Shown here: in pieces, positions 50,628 to 58,711 of the stretch
How the letters are laid out: each line of letters begins with the position of its first letter
How positions within the stretch are numbered: position 1 is the stretch's first letter
The notes under the pieces: generated by a model
The model's database searches: none
Told to the model about the DNA's origin: nothing
What the model saw: the letters and a program-made list of their open reading frames with translations, nothing else
Position numbers and translations under genes: made by a program
DNA from: Actinomycetes bacterium
Lineage (GTDB): Bacteria; Actinomycetota; Actinomycetes; Actinomycetales; Dermatophilaceae
Direction: 5' to 3'
Length of the DNA: 64,000 nucleotides
Assembly (NCBI GenBank): GCA_023420415.1
Contig: JAEZWF010000026.1
Location: 62,001 to 126,000, forward strand

Positions 50628-51407
50628 GTGGCGAAGACTCGCAGCAGGACCCCGGCCGTCGTGGCGGTGGCCAACCAGAAGGGTGGGGTGGCCAAGACCA
50701 CCTCGGTCGCGTCCCTCGGCGCCGCCTTTGCCGAGCAGGGCAAGCGGGTGCTGCTCGTCGACCTCGACCCGCAGGCGTGCCTGACGTTCAGCCTCGGCGT
50801 GGACCCGGACGAGGTGGAGGCCTCCATCAACGAGGTGCTGCTGGGGCAGGCCTCGATGGCCGACGTGCGAGTCGAGTGCGAGGACGGCGTCGACCTCGTG
50901 CCGAGCGTCATCGACCTGGCCGGCGCCGAGGCGACCCTGCTGCCCCGGCCCGGGCGTGAGTACGTGCTCAAGGGAGCTCTCGCCGAGGTGGCGGCCGACT
51001 ACGACGTGGTCCTGCTCGACTGCTCGCCCAGCCTGGGCGTCCTCACCCTCAACGCGCTGACGGCCGCCCGCGGGCTCGTCATCCCCATGCCGTGCGAGAT
51101 GCTCAGCCACCGCGGCGTCGGCCAGCTGCTGGACACGGTCGCCGACGTGCAGCGCATCCTCAACGCCGACCTGGAGGTGCTGGGCATTCTCCCCACCCTG
51201 TTCGACGGTCGCAGCAACCATGCCCGCGAGGTTCTCGCCGACGTGGGGGAGCGCTACGACCTACCGGTGCTCGAGCCGCCGATCCCCAAGACGATCCGGT
51301 TCGCGGAGGCGCCCGCGGTGGGGCGCTCGATCCTCGCGACCTCGCGCACCTCCAAGGGCGCGACGGCATACCGAGAGGTCGCCACGAGGCTCGCCCGGCA
51401 GCTCTGA
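50628..51407 (+). CDS. Orphan ParA/Soj-type ATPase
   Basis: 259 residues. Deviant Walker A 'VANQKGGVAKTTSVASLGAA', 'VLLVDLDPQACLTF' and 'DVVLLDCSPSLGVLTLNAL' define a ParA ATPase. No ParB or parS site is adjacent, so it is not the chromosomal segregation pair. Actinobacteria carry a similar orphan ParA next to a DEAD-box helicase and this region matches that neighbourhood once the 51.5-55.6 kb insert is set aside. GTG 50628 is preferred over 50619 because GAAAGG is 9 nt upstream. Confidence 0.88.
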   Translation: MAKTRSRTPAVVAVANQKGGVAKTTSVASLGAAFAEQGKRVLLVDLDPQACLTFSLGVDPDEVEASINEVLLGQASMADVRVECEDGVDLVPSVIDLAGAEATLLPRPGREYVLKGALAEVAADYDVVLLDCSPSLGVLTLNALTAARGLVIPMPCEMLSHRGVGQLLDTVADVQRILNADLEVLGILPTLFDGRSNHAREVLADVGERYDLPVLEPPIPKTIRFAEAPAVGRSILATSRTSKGATAYREVATRLARQL

Positions 51408-51508
51408 CCCCGTTCCTCGACCCGATTGCGTATCTCGCCAGTCGTGAATCTTGATTTTCAAACTACTTTCCGGTAACGTCAGTGGTTCCCTTCAGGAAGG
51501 AATCACCC

Positions 51509-52003
51509 ATGCCCAGGACGTCGCGCCCCCAGACGGGGGAGGCGCCGGCGCCAGTGCCAGGCTCCCACTCCGAAGAGCTCTTGCTGCTCATCGACCGGCT
51601 CGGTCGGCTCAGCATGGCCAACGAACGCATGCGTGCCACGTTGGCCAAGGAGCTGGACATGTCGCTGCACGAGCTCAACGCGCTCATCTATGTCGAGTAC
51701 GAGCGGCACATCACTCCCAAGGCGCTGGCCCACAACCTCTCCCTGAGCACCGGGTCGGTCACCGCGCTCGTGGACCGGATGGTCGACAGCGGTCTGGTTA
51801 TGCGGAATCCGCACCCCAACGACCGTCGCAGCGTCCTGCTGAGCCTCACGCCCAAGGGTTCCCAGGTCATCGAGTCGATCGTCGACCGCTATGCCCGCAC
51901 CACGCTGCGCTCCATGCAGGCCGCCGACCCCACCCAGATCCGTCGCGCCACGGCTCTCGTCGAGCACCTGGTGTCTGCGATGGACGAGGAGGAGGCGTCC
52001 TGA
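51509..52003 (+). CDS. MarR-family regulator of the adjacent secretion locus
   Basis: 164 residues. Helices 'SLHELNALIYVEYERHITPKALA' (outline), recognition region 'LSLSTGSVTALVDRMVDSGL' and wing 'NPHPNDRRSVLLSLTPKG'. ATG 51509 follows AGGAAGGA. A CAAACTACT half-site lies in its own promoter (51459-51467) and a matching palindrome precedes the SipW-type gene (52133-52159), so it probably controls both. The signal is unknown. A strong terminator follows its stop. Confidence 0.88.
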   Translation: MPRTSRPQTGEAPAPVPGSHSEELLLLIDRLGRLSMANERMRATLAKELDMSLHELNALIYVEYERHITPKALAHNLSLSTGSVTALVDRMVDSGLVMRNPHPNDRRSVLLSLTPKGSQVIESIVDRYARTTLRSMQAADPTQIRRATALVEHLVSAMDEEEAS

Positions 52004-52050
52004 CGCCCTGCTGACATCGTCCTGCGGACGGCCCGGCCGGCCGTGCCTGA

Positions 52051-52080
52051 CGCCCCCGAACCGCGTGCGGTTCGGGGGCG
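52051..52080 (+). terminator. Terminator hairpin after the MarR gene
   Basis: CGCCCCCGAACCG and CGGTTCGGGGGCG form a perfect 13-bp stem with a 4-nt loop (CGTG), 47 nt after the MarR stop codon. No U-tract follows. It separates the MarR transcript from the next operon. Confidence 0.88.
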
Positions 52081-52132
52081 TTCTGCGGTGGGACGGGCGA
52101 CTGGTTGCGGCGCGCAACAGTAGTTCACAATC

Positions 52133-52159
52133 CAAACAACTCAGAATCAGAGTAGTTTG
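52133..52159. promoter_or_regulatory. Operator-like palindrome before the SipW-type secreted protein gene
   Basis: CAAACAACTCAG and CAGAGTAGTTTG form an inverted repeat matching at 10 of 12 positions around AAT. The half-site CAAACTACT recurs in the MarR promoter at 51459-51467. The surrounding 52110-52200 stretch is clearly more AT-rich than the rest of the window, as expected for a regulated promoter or foreign DNA. Confidence 0.6.
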
Positions 52160-52246
52160 ACAAACGAGTTACTTGGTCTCTAAAGTCTTCGACAGCGCCG
52201 GAGAAGCCGGCACACCAACCGCACAGCATCCGAAGGAAGACAGACC

Positions 52247-52819
52247 ATGAACGCCACCCCCTCCCGCAAGTTCGCCCGGATCGCCCCCTGGGTCGCCGTC
52301 CCCGCCGCGCTCGTCCTGAGCGGCGTCATCGTCGGCCAGGCCTCCTACTCGGCCTTCAGCGGCCAGACCGACAACTCCGGCAACAACTGGGCCACGGGCA
52401 CGGTCAACCTCACCGACGACGACAAGGGCGAGGCGCTGTTCGTCGCGAAGAACATGAAGCCCGGTCACAAGTGGGAGAAGTGCATCACCGTCACCTCCAA
52501 CGGCTCGCTGCCCGCCACCGTCAAGCTCTTCGCCGAGGACGCCACGGCCACCAACGCCCTCGACTCGCACATCACGCTCAAGATCGCCCAGTCGGCTGCC
52601 TGCGGCACCGCCGGCACGACGATCTTCGAGGGGTCGATGGACAAGTTCGCCAAGGACCACTCGGCGTTCGCCAACGCAGCCGGCAGCTGGGAGACCGACG
52701 GCACGGCCGGGGAGAAGCAGGCCTACACGATCGGCTTCGTCTTCTCGCCCGACGCCCCGAACAGCACCCAGGCCAGCACCGCTTCGCTGGGCTTCACCTG
52801 GGAGGCCCAGAACAAGTGA
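52247..52819 (+). CDS. SipW-dependent-type secreted protein (TasA/camelysin-like)
   Basis: 190 residues. The N-terminus has a long hydrophobic signal ('PWVAVPAALVLSGVIVGQ') followed by 'ASYSAFSGQTDNSGNNW', the typical SipW-dependent signal and cleavage area. The mature part (about 150 residues) is a beta-sandwich type domain with 'GTVNLTDDDKGEALF', 'KPGHKWEKCITVTSNGSLPA' and two cysteines. Relatives form matrix fibres or surface proteins. ATG 52247 follows GAAGGAAGA. Its stop overlaps the start of the signal peptidase fusion gene (GTGA), which probably processes it. Confidence 0.85.
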   Translation: MNATPSRKFARIAPWVAVPAALVLSGVIVGQASYSAFSGQTDNSGNNWATGTVNLTDDDKGEALFVAKNMKPGHKWEKCITVTSNGSLPATVKLFAEDATATNALDSHITLKIAQSAACGTAGTTIFEGSMDKFAKDHSAFANAAGSWETDGTAGEKQAYTIGFVFSPDAPNSTQASTASLGFTWEAQNK

Positions 52820-54129
52820 CCCCCTCGACCTGGTCGGGCCTGACCCTCGTCGTGCTGGCTCGTACGGTGCTGTGCACCGTGCTGGGCCTCGCGGTCTGGG
52901 CCGTCGCCCCCCTCGCTCTCGGCTGGCAGCCCACCACCGTCGTCACCGGTTCGATGGCCCCGGCCATCAATGTCGGCGACGTCGTGGTGACGCGTCCGGT
53001 GCCGGGCGCGCAGGTCCGGCCCGGCCAGGTCGTCCTCGCCGCAGACCCCGACCACCGGGGTCGGCTGCGGTTGCACCGTCTCGTCGAGCGCGACGCGGGC
53101 GGTGCCATGGTCCTGCGCGGCGACGCCAACCCGCAGAACGACTCCAGCCCCGTGCGCAACGACGCCGTCCGGGGCGTCGGGGTCCTGCGGGTGCCCTGGC
53201 TCGGCCTGCCGATGGTCTGGCTGCGTGGCGGTGACGTCCTCCCGCTCGTCGCCCTCGTCGGCGGGCTGGGCCTTCTCGGCGTCGCGGCCACGGGGCGCGC
53301 GGCCCCCTCACGCCGCACCGTGACGGCACTGTCGGCAGGCATCGCCGGCTGCGCCGTCGTCGTCGCCGTGACGCTCCCGCCTGCGGCCTTCGCCGCCTTC
53401 AGTGCCCAGAGCCGCGCCGCGGGCACGTTCGAGACCGCCGTCCTCGACTACACCCAGCTGGTCCGGGGTGACCGGCCGACCGTGTTCTGGCAGGTCGACA
53501 CCGACCGGCCCGAGTTCGACACGAGCGGCAACTCGACCCCCACCTACAACTACGGCCTCACCCCGCCGACGTCCCCCGGACGCCCGGGCCGCGGCACGGC
53601 CGTCAGCTTTGCCCGTCCCTTCACCTCGATGGCGATCGACAAGCTCTACCCCGCGCCCGGGCCCGGGTCCTTCACCCTCGAGATCTGGTTCAAGGTCCAG
53701 GTGAAGGGGCAGGGCGGACGCCTCATGGGCTTCGGCAACATCCGCGAGGCCTACTCGGGCCTCTACGACCGCGAGCTCTACCTCACGACCGCGGGCCAGC
53801 TCCGGTTCGGCGTCGGCCCCTACGGGCCGCACATGATCAGCACCACCAAGACCTACGACGAGGGGGAGTGGCACCACGTCGTCGCCACCCGGGACAAGGC
53901 GACCGGTGTCATGCAGCTCGTCGTGGACGGCGAGGTGCTGACCAGGCAGACCAGCCAGATCCAGGACTACGCGGGCTACTGGCGGGTCGGCTCGGACAAC
54001 CTCGGCGGCTGGCCCCAGGCGCCCAGCGCGACCTTCTTCCCCGGCCTCGCCGACGACATCGCCATCTACGACCGCGCCCTCACGCTCGAACAGATCCGGG
54101 CCCACTACGCCGCCGGTCGCGCCGGGTGA
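52816..54129 (+). CDS. SipW-like signal peptidase I fused to a LamG domain
   Basis: 437 residues. A first transmembrane segment (about 9-35) leads to the S26B signal peptidase core: Ser46 in VVTGSMAP and His87 in 'LRLHRLVERD', the Ser/His dyad of SipW and eukaryotic-type peptidases rather than Ser/Lys, then 'RGDANPQND'. A second membrane region (about 140-190) ends in 'AAFAAFSAQSRAAGTFE' (193-207), which resembles the cleavage region of the upstream substrate. Residues about 215-437 form a LamG/concanavalin-like domain ('SFTLEIWFKVQ', 'GEWHHVVATRD', 'GLADDIAIYDRALT'). Self-cleavage would release the LamG part. Confidence 0.85.
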   Translation: MTPSTWSGLTLVVLARTVLCTVLGLAVWAVAPLALGWQPTTVVTGSMAPAINVGDVVVTRPVPGAQVRPGQVVLAADPDHRGRLRLHRLVERDAGGAMVLRGDANPQNDSSPVRNDAVRGVGVLRVPWLGLPMVWLRGGDVLPLVALVGGLGLLGVAATGRAAPSRRTVTALSAGIAGCAVVVAVTLPPAAFAAFSAQSRAAGTFETAVLDYTQLVRGDRPTVFWQVDTDRPEFDTSGNSTPTYNYGLTPPTSPGRPGRGTAVSFARPFTSMAIDKLYPAPGPGSFTLEIWFKVQVKGQGGRLMGFGNIREAYSGLYDRELYLTTAGQLRFGVGPYGPHMISTTKTYDEGEWHHVVATRDKATGVMQLVVDGEVLTRQTSQIQDYAGYWRVGSDNLGGWPQAPSATFFPGLADDIAIYDRALTLEQIRAHYAAGRAG

Positions 54130-54240
54130 GCGCTGGCGCAGCCGGTGGTGGGCGCGCGCCGTCCCAAGGAGGTCGTCCGAACGGGCCCCTCGTGGCCCGA
54201 ACACCGTCGGGGGCGACCCTTGACCTGTCACCCTCGACGC

Positions 54241-55572
54241 GTGCCGACCCCCGACCGACGTGACCTCACCCGCCTGGCCGCGCGGACGGCATACCTCGTG
54301 CTGGTCGCGCTCGTCGTCACCCTCGCCCTGGCCACCCCGCGCCCCGCTCCCGCGGCCGCGAGCCGGGCCGGCGCACCGAACCTGACCGCGGCCACGACCA
54401 GTGGGGTCGCCGTCGACGCCACGCGGCCCTTCAGCGCCCCGGTCTGGTCGCCACTGCGCACCCCGGCGACGATCGCCTGCGTGCGCACCAACTGCCGCGA
54501 CTCAGCCGGCGGCGCCTACCACGGCTACTGGGCCGTCGACTTCGTCGGCCGCCTCGGTGACCCCGTCTACGCCGCGGGCTCGGGCATCGCGCACATCGGA
54601 GCCCGGCAGGCCAGCTGCACGACCGACGGCACGCAGAGCGACGGCGTGTGGGTCTGGGTCGACCACGGTGGCGGCAGCGTCACGAGGTATCACCACCTCG
54701 ACACGATCAGCATCACCGAGGGCCAGCTCGTCACCCCGACGACCATGCTCGGCCGGATGGGCCGGTGGGGCGACGTCGCCCCCTGCGCCACGTCCTACCT
54801 GCACTACGAGCAGCGCGAGGGCGGCGTCAAGGGGACCCGGGTCGAACCCACGCTCCTGCGCGCCTGCGTCAACGGCGCCACGGTGAGCATGCCCGCGACC
54901 TTCGGCGGCGCACGCTCGTTCGACGCCCTGCCCAGGAACGCCTACAAGACGCCCGCGTCCACCTCGGCCTGCATCGCGACGGGGCGCACCCCCGCCAAGC
55001 CGGCCTTCACCGCCACGCGCCGCAGTGGGTCGGCCGCGCTCGCGTGGGGCACACCGCCGCCCGGTACGACTGCGGTCCGGGTCGCGACCATGCTCTGGAG
55101 CCCGAGCGTCGGCGCGTGGAACTCGCCGGTCTACAGCACGTGGTCGGGCACCGTGTCGGGCGCCACGATCACCGGCCTCACCAACGGCCGCACGTACCGG
55201 ATGCAGGTCGCCTTCCGAAATGCCGCCGGGTGGAGCGCCTGGTCGAGCGGGCGCAGCGTCATCCCCGCCACCGTGCCGTCGGTGCCCAGGGCGCCGCGGT
55301 TCCTGACCTCACCCAACCGGACCTACGTCCACTACGGCTGGTGGAAGAGTGCGGACAACGGTGCGGCCGTGTCGCGCTACGAGACCCAGGTGCGGTGCAA
55401 GTCCGGCGCCACGTACCGCCCGTGGACGACGCGCACCACGGCGCCGAGCACCTACTACTACAACCACACGGGCCTGGCGGGGTACCGCACCTGTCAGGTG
55501 CGGGTGCGCGCGGTCAACGCGATGGGCGCCAGCGGCTGGTCGGTGACGAGCACCATCACCAAGAGCGCCTGA
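54241..55572 (+). CDS. Secreted M23-type peptidase-like protein with two fibronectin III domains
   Basis: 443 residues. A signal peptide (about 12-38) is followed by an M23/LytM-like domain (about 60-230): 'YHGYWAVDFVGRLGDPVYAAG', 'VWVDHGGGSVTRYHHLDTI' and 'SYLHYEQREGG'. The canonical H-x3-D is not present: the nearest His (94) is six residues before Asp100, and the first His of HxH is Tyr. The zinc site may therefore be altered or lost. Two FN3-like domains follow ('PAKPAFTATRRSGSAALAW' and 'VPSVPRAPRFLTSPN'). GTG 54241 is the best start; the frame opens at 54145. Confidence 0.8.
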   Translation: MPTPDRRDLTRLAARTAYLVLVALVVTLALATPRPAPAAASRAGAPNLTAATTSGVAVDATRPFSAPVWSPLRTPATIACVRTNCRDSAGGAYHGYWAVDFVGRLGDPVYAAGSGIAHIGARQASCTTDGTQSDGVWVWVDHGGGSVTRYHHLDTISITEGQLVTPTTMLGRMGRWGDVAPCATSYLHYEQREGGVKGTRVEPTLLRACVNGATVSMPATFGGARSFDALPRNAYKTPASTSACIATGRTPAKPAFTATRRSGSAALAWGTPPPGTTAVRVATMLWSPSVGAWNSPVYSTWSGTVSGATITGLTNGRTYRMQVAFRNAAGWSAWSSGRSVIPATVPSVPRAPRFLTSPNRTYVHYGWWKSADNGAAVSRYETQVRCKSGATYRPWTTRTTAPSTYYYNHTGLAGYRTCQVRVRAVNAMGASGWSVTSTITKSA

Positions 55573-55577
55573 GCGCA

Positions 55578-55609
55578 GGTATGCCGCGTGGCTGGCCACG
55601 CGGCACACC
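55578..55609. terminator. Hairpin with extended GGTATGCCGCGTGG element
   Basis: GTATGCCGCGTGG pairs with CCACGCGGCA-c-AC across a CTGG loop, 6 nt after the M23 gene stop and 28 nt before the stop of the convergent helicase gene. It is one of several cases where the octamer is the base of a 3' hairpin. Confidence 0.7.
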
Positions 55610-55637
55610 TCACCGGTTGGGGTGGGTCGGGGTCGCC

Positions 55638-57191
55638 TCAGCCCTGGGTGGTCTCGCCGCCCGGCTTGCCACCACGGGTGCGGCGGCGGTTGCGGCTGCG
55701 ACGCGGCTTGGCCGCGCCCTCGCCGGACTCGCTGCCGGACTGCGCGCGCCGACCGCCGTCGCGGCCACCACTGCGGTTGCCACCGTCACGCCCGCCGTCA
55801 CGACCGCCGTCACGGCCGCCCTGGCCGCGACCGGACCGGCCGCCGCCCTGCGGGCGACGCCCGCTGGACTTGCCGGTCTCACCGAGGTCCTCGAGCTTCT
55901 CGGCGTCGAGGCCGGCGAGCTTCTGCTGCGACTTGGGCAGCCGGCCCTTGGCCTCGCGCGGGATGTCGAGCTGCTCGTAGAAGTGGTCGGAGGAGGAGTA
56001 GGTCTCCTCGGGCTCGGGGATGCCGAGGTCGAGCACCTTGTTGATGAGGCCCCAGCGCGGCATGTCGTCCCAGTCGACGAAGGTGACGGCGATGCCGGTG
56101 TTGCCCGCGCGGCCGGTGCGGCCGATGCGGTGCACGTAGGTCTTCTCGTCCTCGGGACACTGGTAGTTGACGACGTGGGTGACGTTCTCGACGTCGATGC
56201 CGCGGGCGGCGACGTCGGTGGCGACGAGGATGTCGACCTTGCCGTTGCGGAACGCCCGCAGCGCCTGCTCGCGCGCGCCCTGGCCGAGGTCGCCGTGGAT
56301 GGCGGCCGCGGCGAACCCGCGCTCGGTCAGCTCGTCGGCGACCTTGGCGGCGGTGCGCTTGGTGCGACTGAAGATGATGGTCAGCCCGCGGTCCTTGGCC
56401 TGGAGCATGCGGGCGAGCATCTCGACCTTGTCCATCGCGTGGGCGCGGTAGACGAACTGCTCGATCGCCTTGACGGTGTGGGCGTTCTCCTGGTCGTCGC
56501 CCATCGCGCGGATGTGCGTCGGCTGGCTCATGTAGCGGCGGGCCAGCGCCACGACCGCGCCCGGCATCGTGGCCGAGAACAGCATCGTCTGGCGCGACCC
56601 GGGGGTCATCGCGAGCAGCTTCTCGACATCGGGCAGGAAGCCGAGGTCGAGCATCTCGTCGGCCTCGTCGAGCACGACGGTCTTGACGTGCGACAGGTCG
56701 AGGTGGCCCTGCTGGGCCAGGTCGATCAGCCGGCCCGGGGTGCCGACGACGACCTCGACACCCTTCTTCAGGGTGTCGATCTGCGGCTCGTAGGCCCGGC
56801 CGCCGTAGACGGTGAGGACGCGGATGCCGCGCTTCTTGCCGGCCCGCTCGAGGTCGCCGGCCACCTGGACGGCGAGCTCACGGGTCGGCGCCACGGCGAG
56901 GGCCTGCGGCTTGCCGGCGTAGGCGTAGGAGTCCCAGCCGTCGTCACCACGGGCGATGGTGCGGTTGAGCATCGGCACGCCGAAGCCCAGCGTCTTGCCC
57001 GTGCCGGTCTTGGCCTGGCCGATGATGTCGTGGCCGGACAGCGCGACGGGCAGGGTCATGGCCTGGATGGGGAACGGCGTGACGATGCCCGCGTCACGCA
57101 GCGCCCCGACGATGTCGGGGTGGATGTCGAAGTCGGCGAAGGTCGTCTCGGCGGGCACGGGCTCGCTGGACGTGATGGTCTGCTCGGTCAT
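55638..57191 (-). CDS. DEAD-box RNA helicase
   Basis: 517 residues. Q-motif region 'FADFDIHPDIVGALRDAG' with 'TPFPIQ', motif I 'AKTGTGKTLGF', Ia 'APTRELAVQ', II 'VLDEADEML', III 'FSATMPG', V 'VATDVAARGIDV' and VI 'YVHRIGRTGRAG'. The tail (about 430-517) is Gly/Arg/Asp-rich with repeated R-D-G-G units, a probable RNA-binding extension. It resembles the RhlE/CsdA group of actinobacteria. Its leader of more than 100 nt would suit temperature-dependent control. The M. tuberculosis counterpart lies beside the same ferritin-like, DUF3107 and TetR genes. Confidence 0.94.
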   Translation of the reverse strand: MTEQTITSSEPVPAETTFADFDIHPDIVGALRDAGIVTPFPIQAMTLPVALSGHDIIGQAKTGTGKTLGFGVPMLNRTIARGDDGWDSYAYAGKPQALAVAPTRELAVQVAGDLERAGKKRGIRVLTVYGGRAYEPQIDTLKKGVEVVVGTPGRLIDLAQQGHLDLSHVKTVVLDEADEMLDLGFLPDVEKLLAMTPGSRQTMLFSATMPGAVVALARRYMSQPTHIRAMGDDQENAHTVKAIEQFVYRAHAMDKVEMLARMLQAKDRGLTIIFSRTKRTAAKVADELTERGFAAAAIHGDLGQGAREQALRAFRNGKVDILVATDVAARGIDVENVTHVVNYQCPEDEKTYVHRIGRTGRAGNTGIAVTFVDWDDMPRWGLINKVLDLGIPEPEETYSSSDHFYEQLDIPREAKGRLPKSQQKLAGLDAEKLEDLGETGKSSGRRPQGGGRSGRGQGGRDGGRDGGRDGGNRSGGRDGGRRAQSGSESGEGAAKPRRSRNRRRTRGGKPGGETTQG

Positions 57192-57367
57192 GGAGTTCTC
57201 TCGATCGGGGCGCACCGGCAAAGGGTGCGGCGCGCACGCTGTGGGCCGATCGGAGGTCTTCTCAAGGGGGCGGCGGACGTCGGGTCCACCGCAGATTCGT
57301 GCCGACCGGGCACCATTGACAGCGCGAGTCTACCGGTGCGGGGCGCCGGTCCCGACCACGCGCGGTG

Positions 57368-57412
57368 GTGAGGCGGTATGCCGCGTGCCCCCGCGGCATA
57401 CCGACGCCTCAC
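57368..57412. repeat. Long palindrome made of two octamers between helicase and ferritin-like genes
   Basis: GTGAGGCG + GTATGCCGCG faces CGCGGCATACC + GA + CGCCTCAC, giving a stem of about 19 bp with a 2-nt bulge. Both inner halves are GTATGCCG octamers (57376-57383 and 57394-57401). It lies between divergent genes, so it is not a terminator for either. Confidence 0.8.
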
Positions 57413-57437
57413 CAGGGCGCCCCCTAGGGTTGGCGCC

Positions 57438-58130
57438 ATGACGACCGAGGACTGGCTCGCTGACCCGCAGTACCGCGAGGCCGTGGGAGACCTGCTGGGC
57501 GCGCTCGCGTACGGCGAGCTCACGGCATTCATGCGCCTCGCCGCGGACGCCGACGTGTCGCCGACCCAGCCGCTCAAGGCATCGGTGGCGGCGCTCGCAG
57601 TGGGCGAGTTCCGGCACTACCAGATGCTCGTCGCGCGGCTGTCGGAGATGGGGATCGACCCGGAGGCCGCGATGGCGCCGTTCGTGGCCGCGGTCGACGC
57701 GTTCCACGAGCGCACCCGCCCGAGCACGTGGCTCGAGGGGCTCGTCAAGGCCTATGTCGGCGACGGGATCGCGACCGACTTCTACCGCGAGATCGCGGCC
57801 TATGTGGACCCCTCGACCCGCGACCTCGTCAACTCGGCGATGCAGGACGTCGGGCAGGCCGAGTTCGTCGTCAAGGTCGTGCGCGAGGCCATCAAGACCG
57901 ACCCGAAGATCGCCGGCCGGCTGGCGCTGTGGGGGCGGCGGCTCGTGGGGGAGGCGCTGTCGCAGGCGCAGCAGGTCGCGGTCGAGCGGGACGCGCTCTC
58001 CTCGCTGCTCGTGGGCGGCGTGGGTGCGCCGGACCGCCCGAGCGCCGACCTCGCCGAGCTGGGCCGCATGTTCGCCCGGCTCACCGACGAGCACACCCGT
58101 CGGATGGGACGCCTCGGCCTCGCCGCCTGA
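57438..58130 (+). CDS. Ferritin-like (MiaE-like) four-helix protein
   Basis: 230 residues, all-helical, with metal-ligand spacing expected of ferritin-like proteins: 'LAYGELTAFMRLA' (Glu), 'LAVGEFRHYQMLV' (E-x2-H), 'FYREIAAYV' and 'VGQAEFVVKVVREAI'. Similar proteins sit between the DEAD-box helicase and DUF3107 genes in mycobacteria (Rv3210c-type). Function is unknown; a di-iron oxidase role is possible. TAGGGT (57425-57430) lies 7 nt before ATG 57438, so it is leaderless. A terminator follows at 58191. Confidence 0.82.
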   Translation: MTTEDWLADPQYREAVGDLLGALAYGELTAFMRLAADADVSPTQPLKASVAALAVGEFRHYQMLVARLSEMGIDPEAAMAPFVAAVDAFHERTRPSTWLEGLVKAYVGDGIATDFYREIAAYVDPSTRDLVNSAMQDVGQAEFVVKVVREAIKTDPKIAGRLALWGRRLVGEALSQAQQVAVERDALSSLLVGGVGAPDRPSADLAELGRMFARLTDEHTRRMGRLGLAA

Positions 58131-58190
58131 CACGGGCGCACGAGGGGCTGCCCCAGGGACCGCACGAGGGACAGCGTGCGGCAAGCATGG

Positions 58191-58225
58191 GAAGGGCCGG
58201 CCCCCGTGCGGGGAGCCGGCCCTTC
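58191..58225. terminator. Bidirectional terminator
   Basis: GAAGGGCCGGC (58191-58201) pairs exactly with GCCGGCCCTTC (58215-58225), with CCCC/GGGG extending the stem inward. It lies between the convergent ferritin-like and GlsB/YeaQ genes. A GTATGCCG octamer follows at 58228. Confidence 0.88.
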
Positions 58226-58244
58226 CGGTATGCCGTGTGGCGGG

Positions 58245-58508
58245 TCAGACGTTGCTGCGTCGACCCGTCACCGCACCGTAGATCGCGATGAGGACCACCG
58301 CGACGATGATGCTGATGATCCACCGGATCCAGTCGATGCCCGACGTGGCCGCGACACCGAGGGCCGCTGCCAGGTAGTAGCCGATCAGGACCCCGAGGAT
58401 GCCGAGGATGATGGTGACGATGATGCCGCCGGCCTGCTTTCCGGGCATGACCAGCTTGGCCAGTGCACCGATGATGGCGCCGGCGATGATGAGACCGATG
58501 ATCTCCAC
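58245..58508 (-). CDS. GlsB/YeaQ/YmgE-family small membrane protein
   Basis: 87 residues with three transmembrane segments: 'IIGLIIAGAIIGALAKLVMPG', 'GIIVTIILGILGVLIGYYLA' and 'IIVAVVLIAIYGAVTG'. The G-x3-G pattern and KxxxPG turn define the transglycosylase-associated (YeaQ) family, which responds to stress; no enzymatic activity is known. GTG 58508 is chosen because relatives begin 'MEIIG/LGLI' here; the longer frame to 58622 is not conserved in type. Confidence 0.88.
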   Translation of the reverse strand: MEIIGLIIAGAIIGALAKLVMPGKQAGGIIVTIILGILGVLIGYYLAAALGVAATSGIDWIRWIISIIVAVVLIAIYGAVTGRRSNV

Positions 58509-58711
58509 TTGTTGCCTCACTTTCGTGATGGTTCGAGACACGAAGTACCCGATGCCGTGCATTACCCACTCAACACGCCCCGCACGCTTTTTGCACGGAA
58601 GACATGCCGGTCCGTGGGTCACGGACTGATGACAACCGGTGGGTAAACCTGCAGGTCAGGGCCGTGCAAGCGGTTCCACCGGCAATGCGCGGATGACCCT
58701 AACAGCACAGC

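Noticed and set aside
50628..51407. Chromosomal parAB partition locus
   Set aside because: No ParB gene or parS-like 16-bp palindrome is nearby, and the gene matches the orphan ParA found next to the DEAD-box helicase in other actinobacteria.
54145..54240. Upstream start for the M23-FN3 protein
   Set aside because: The 32 extra residues are Arg/Pro-rich and would bury the signal peptide; GTG 54241 puts it at the N-terminus.
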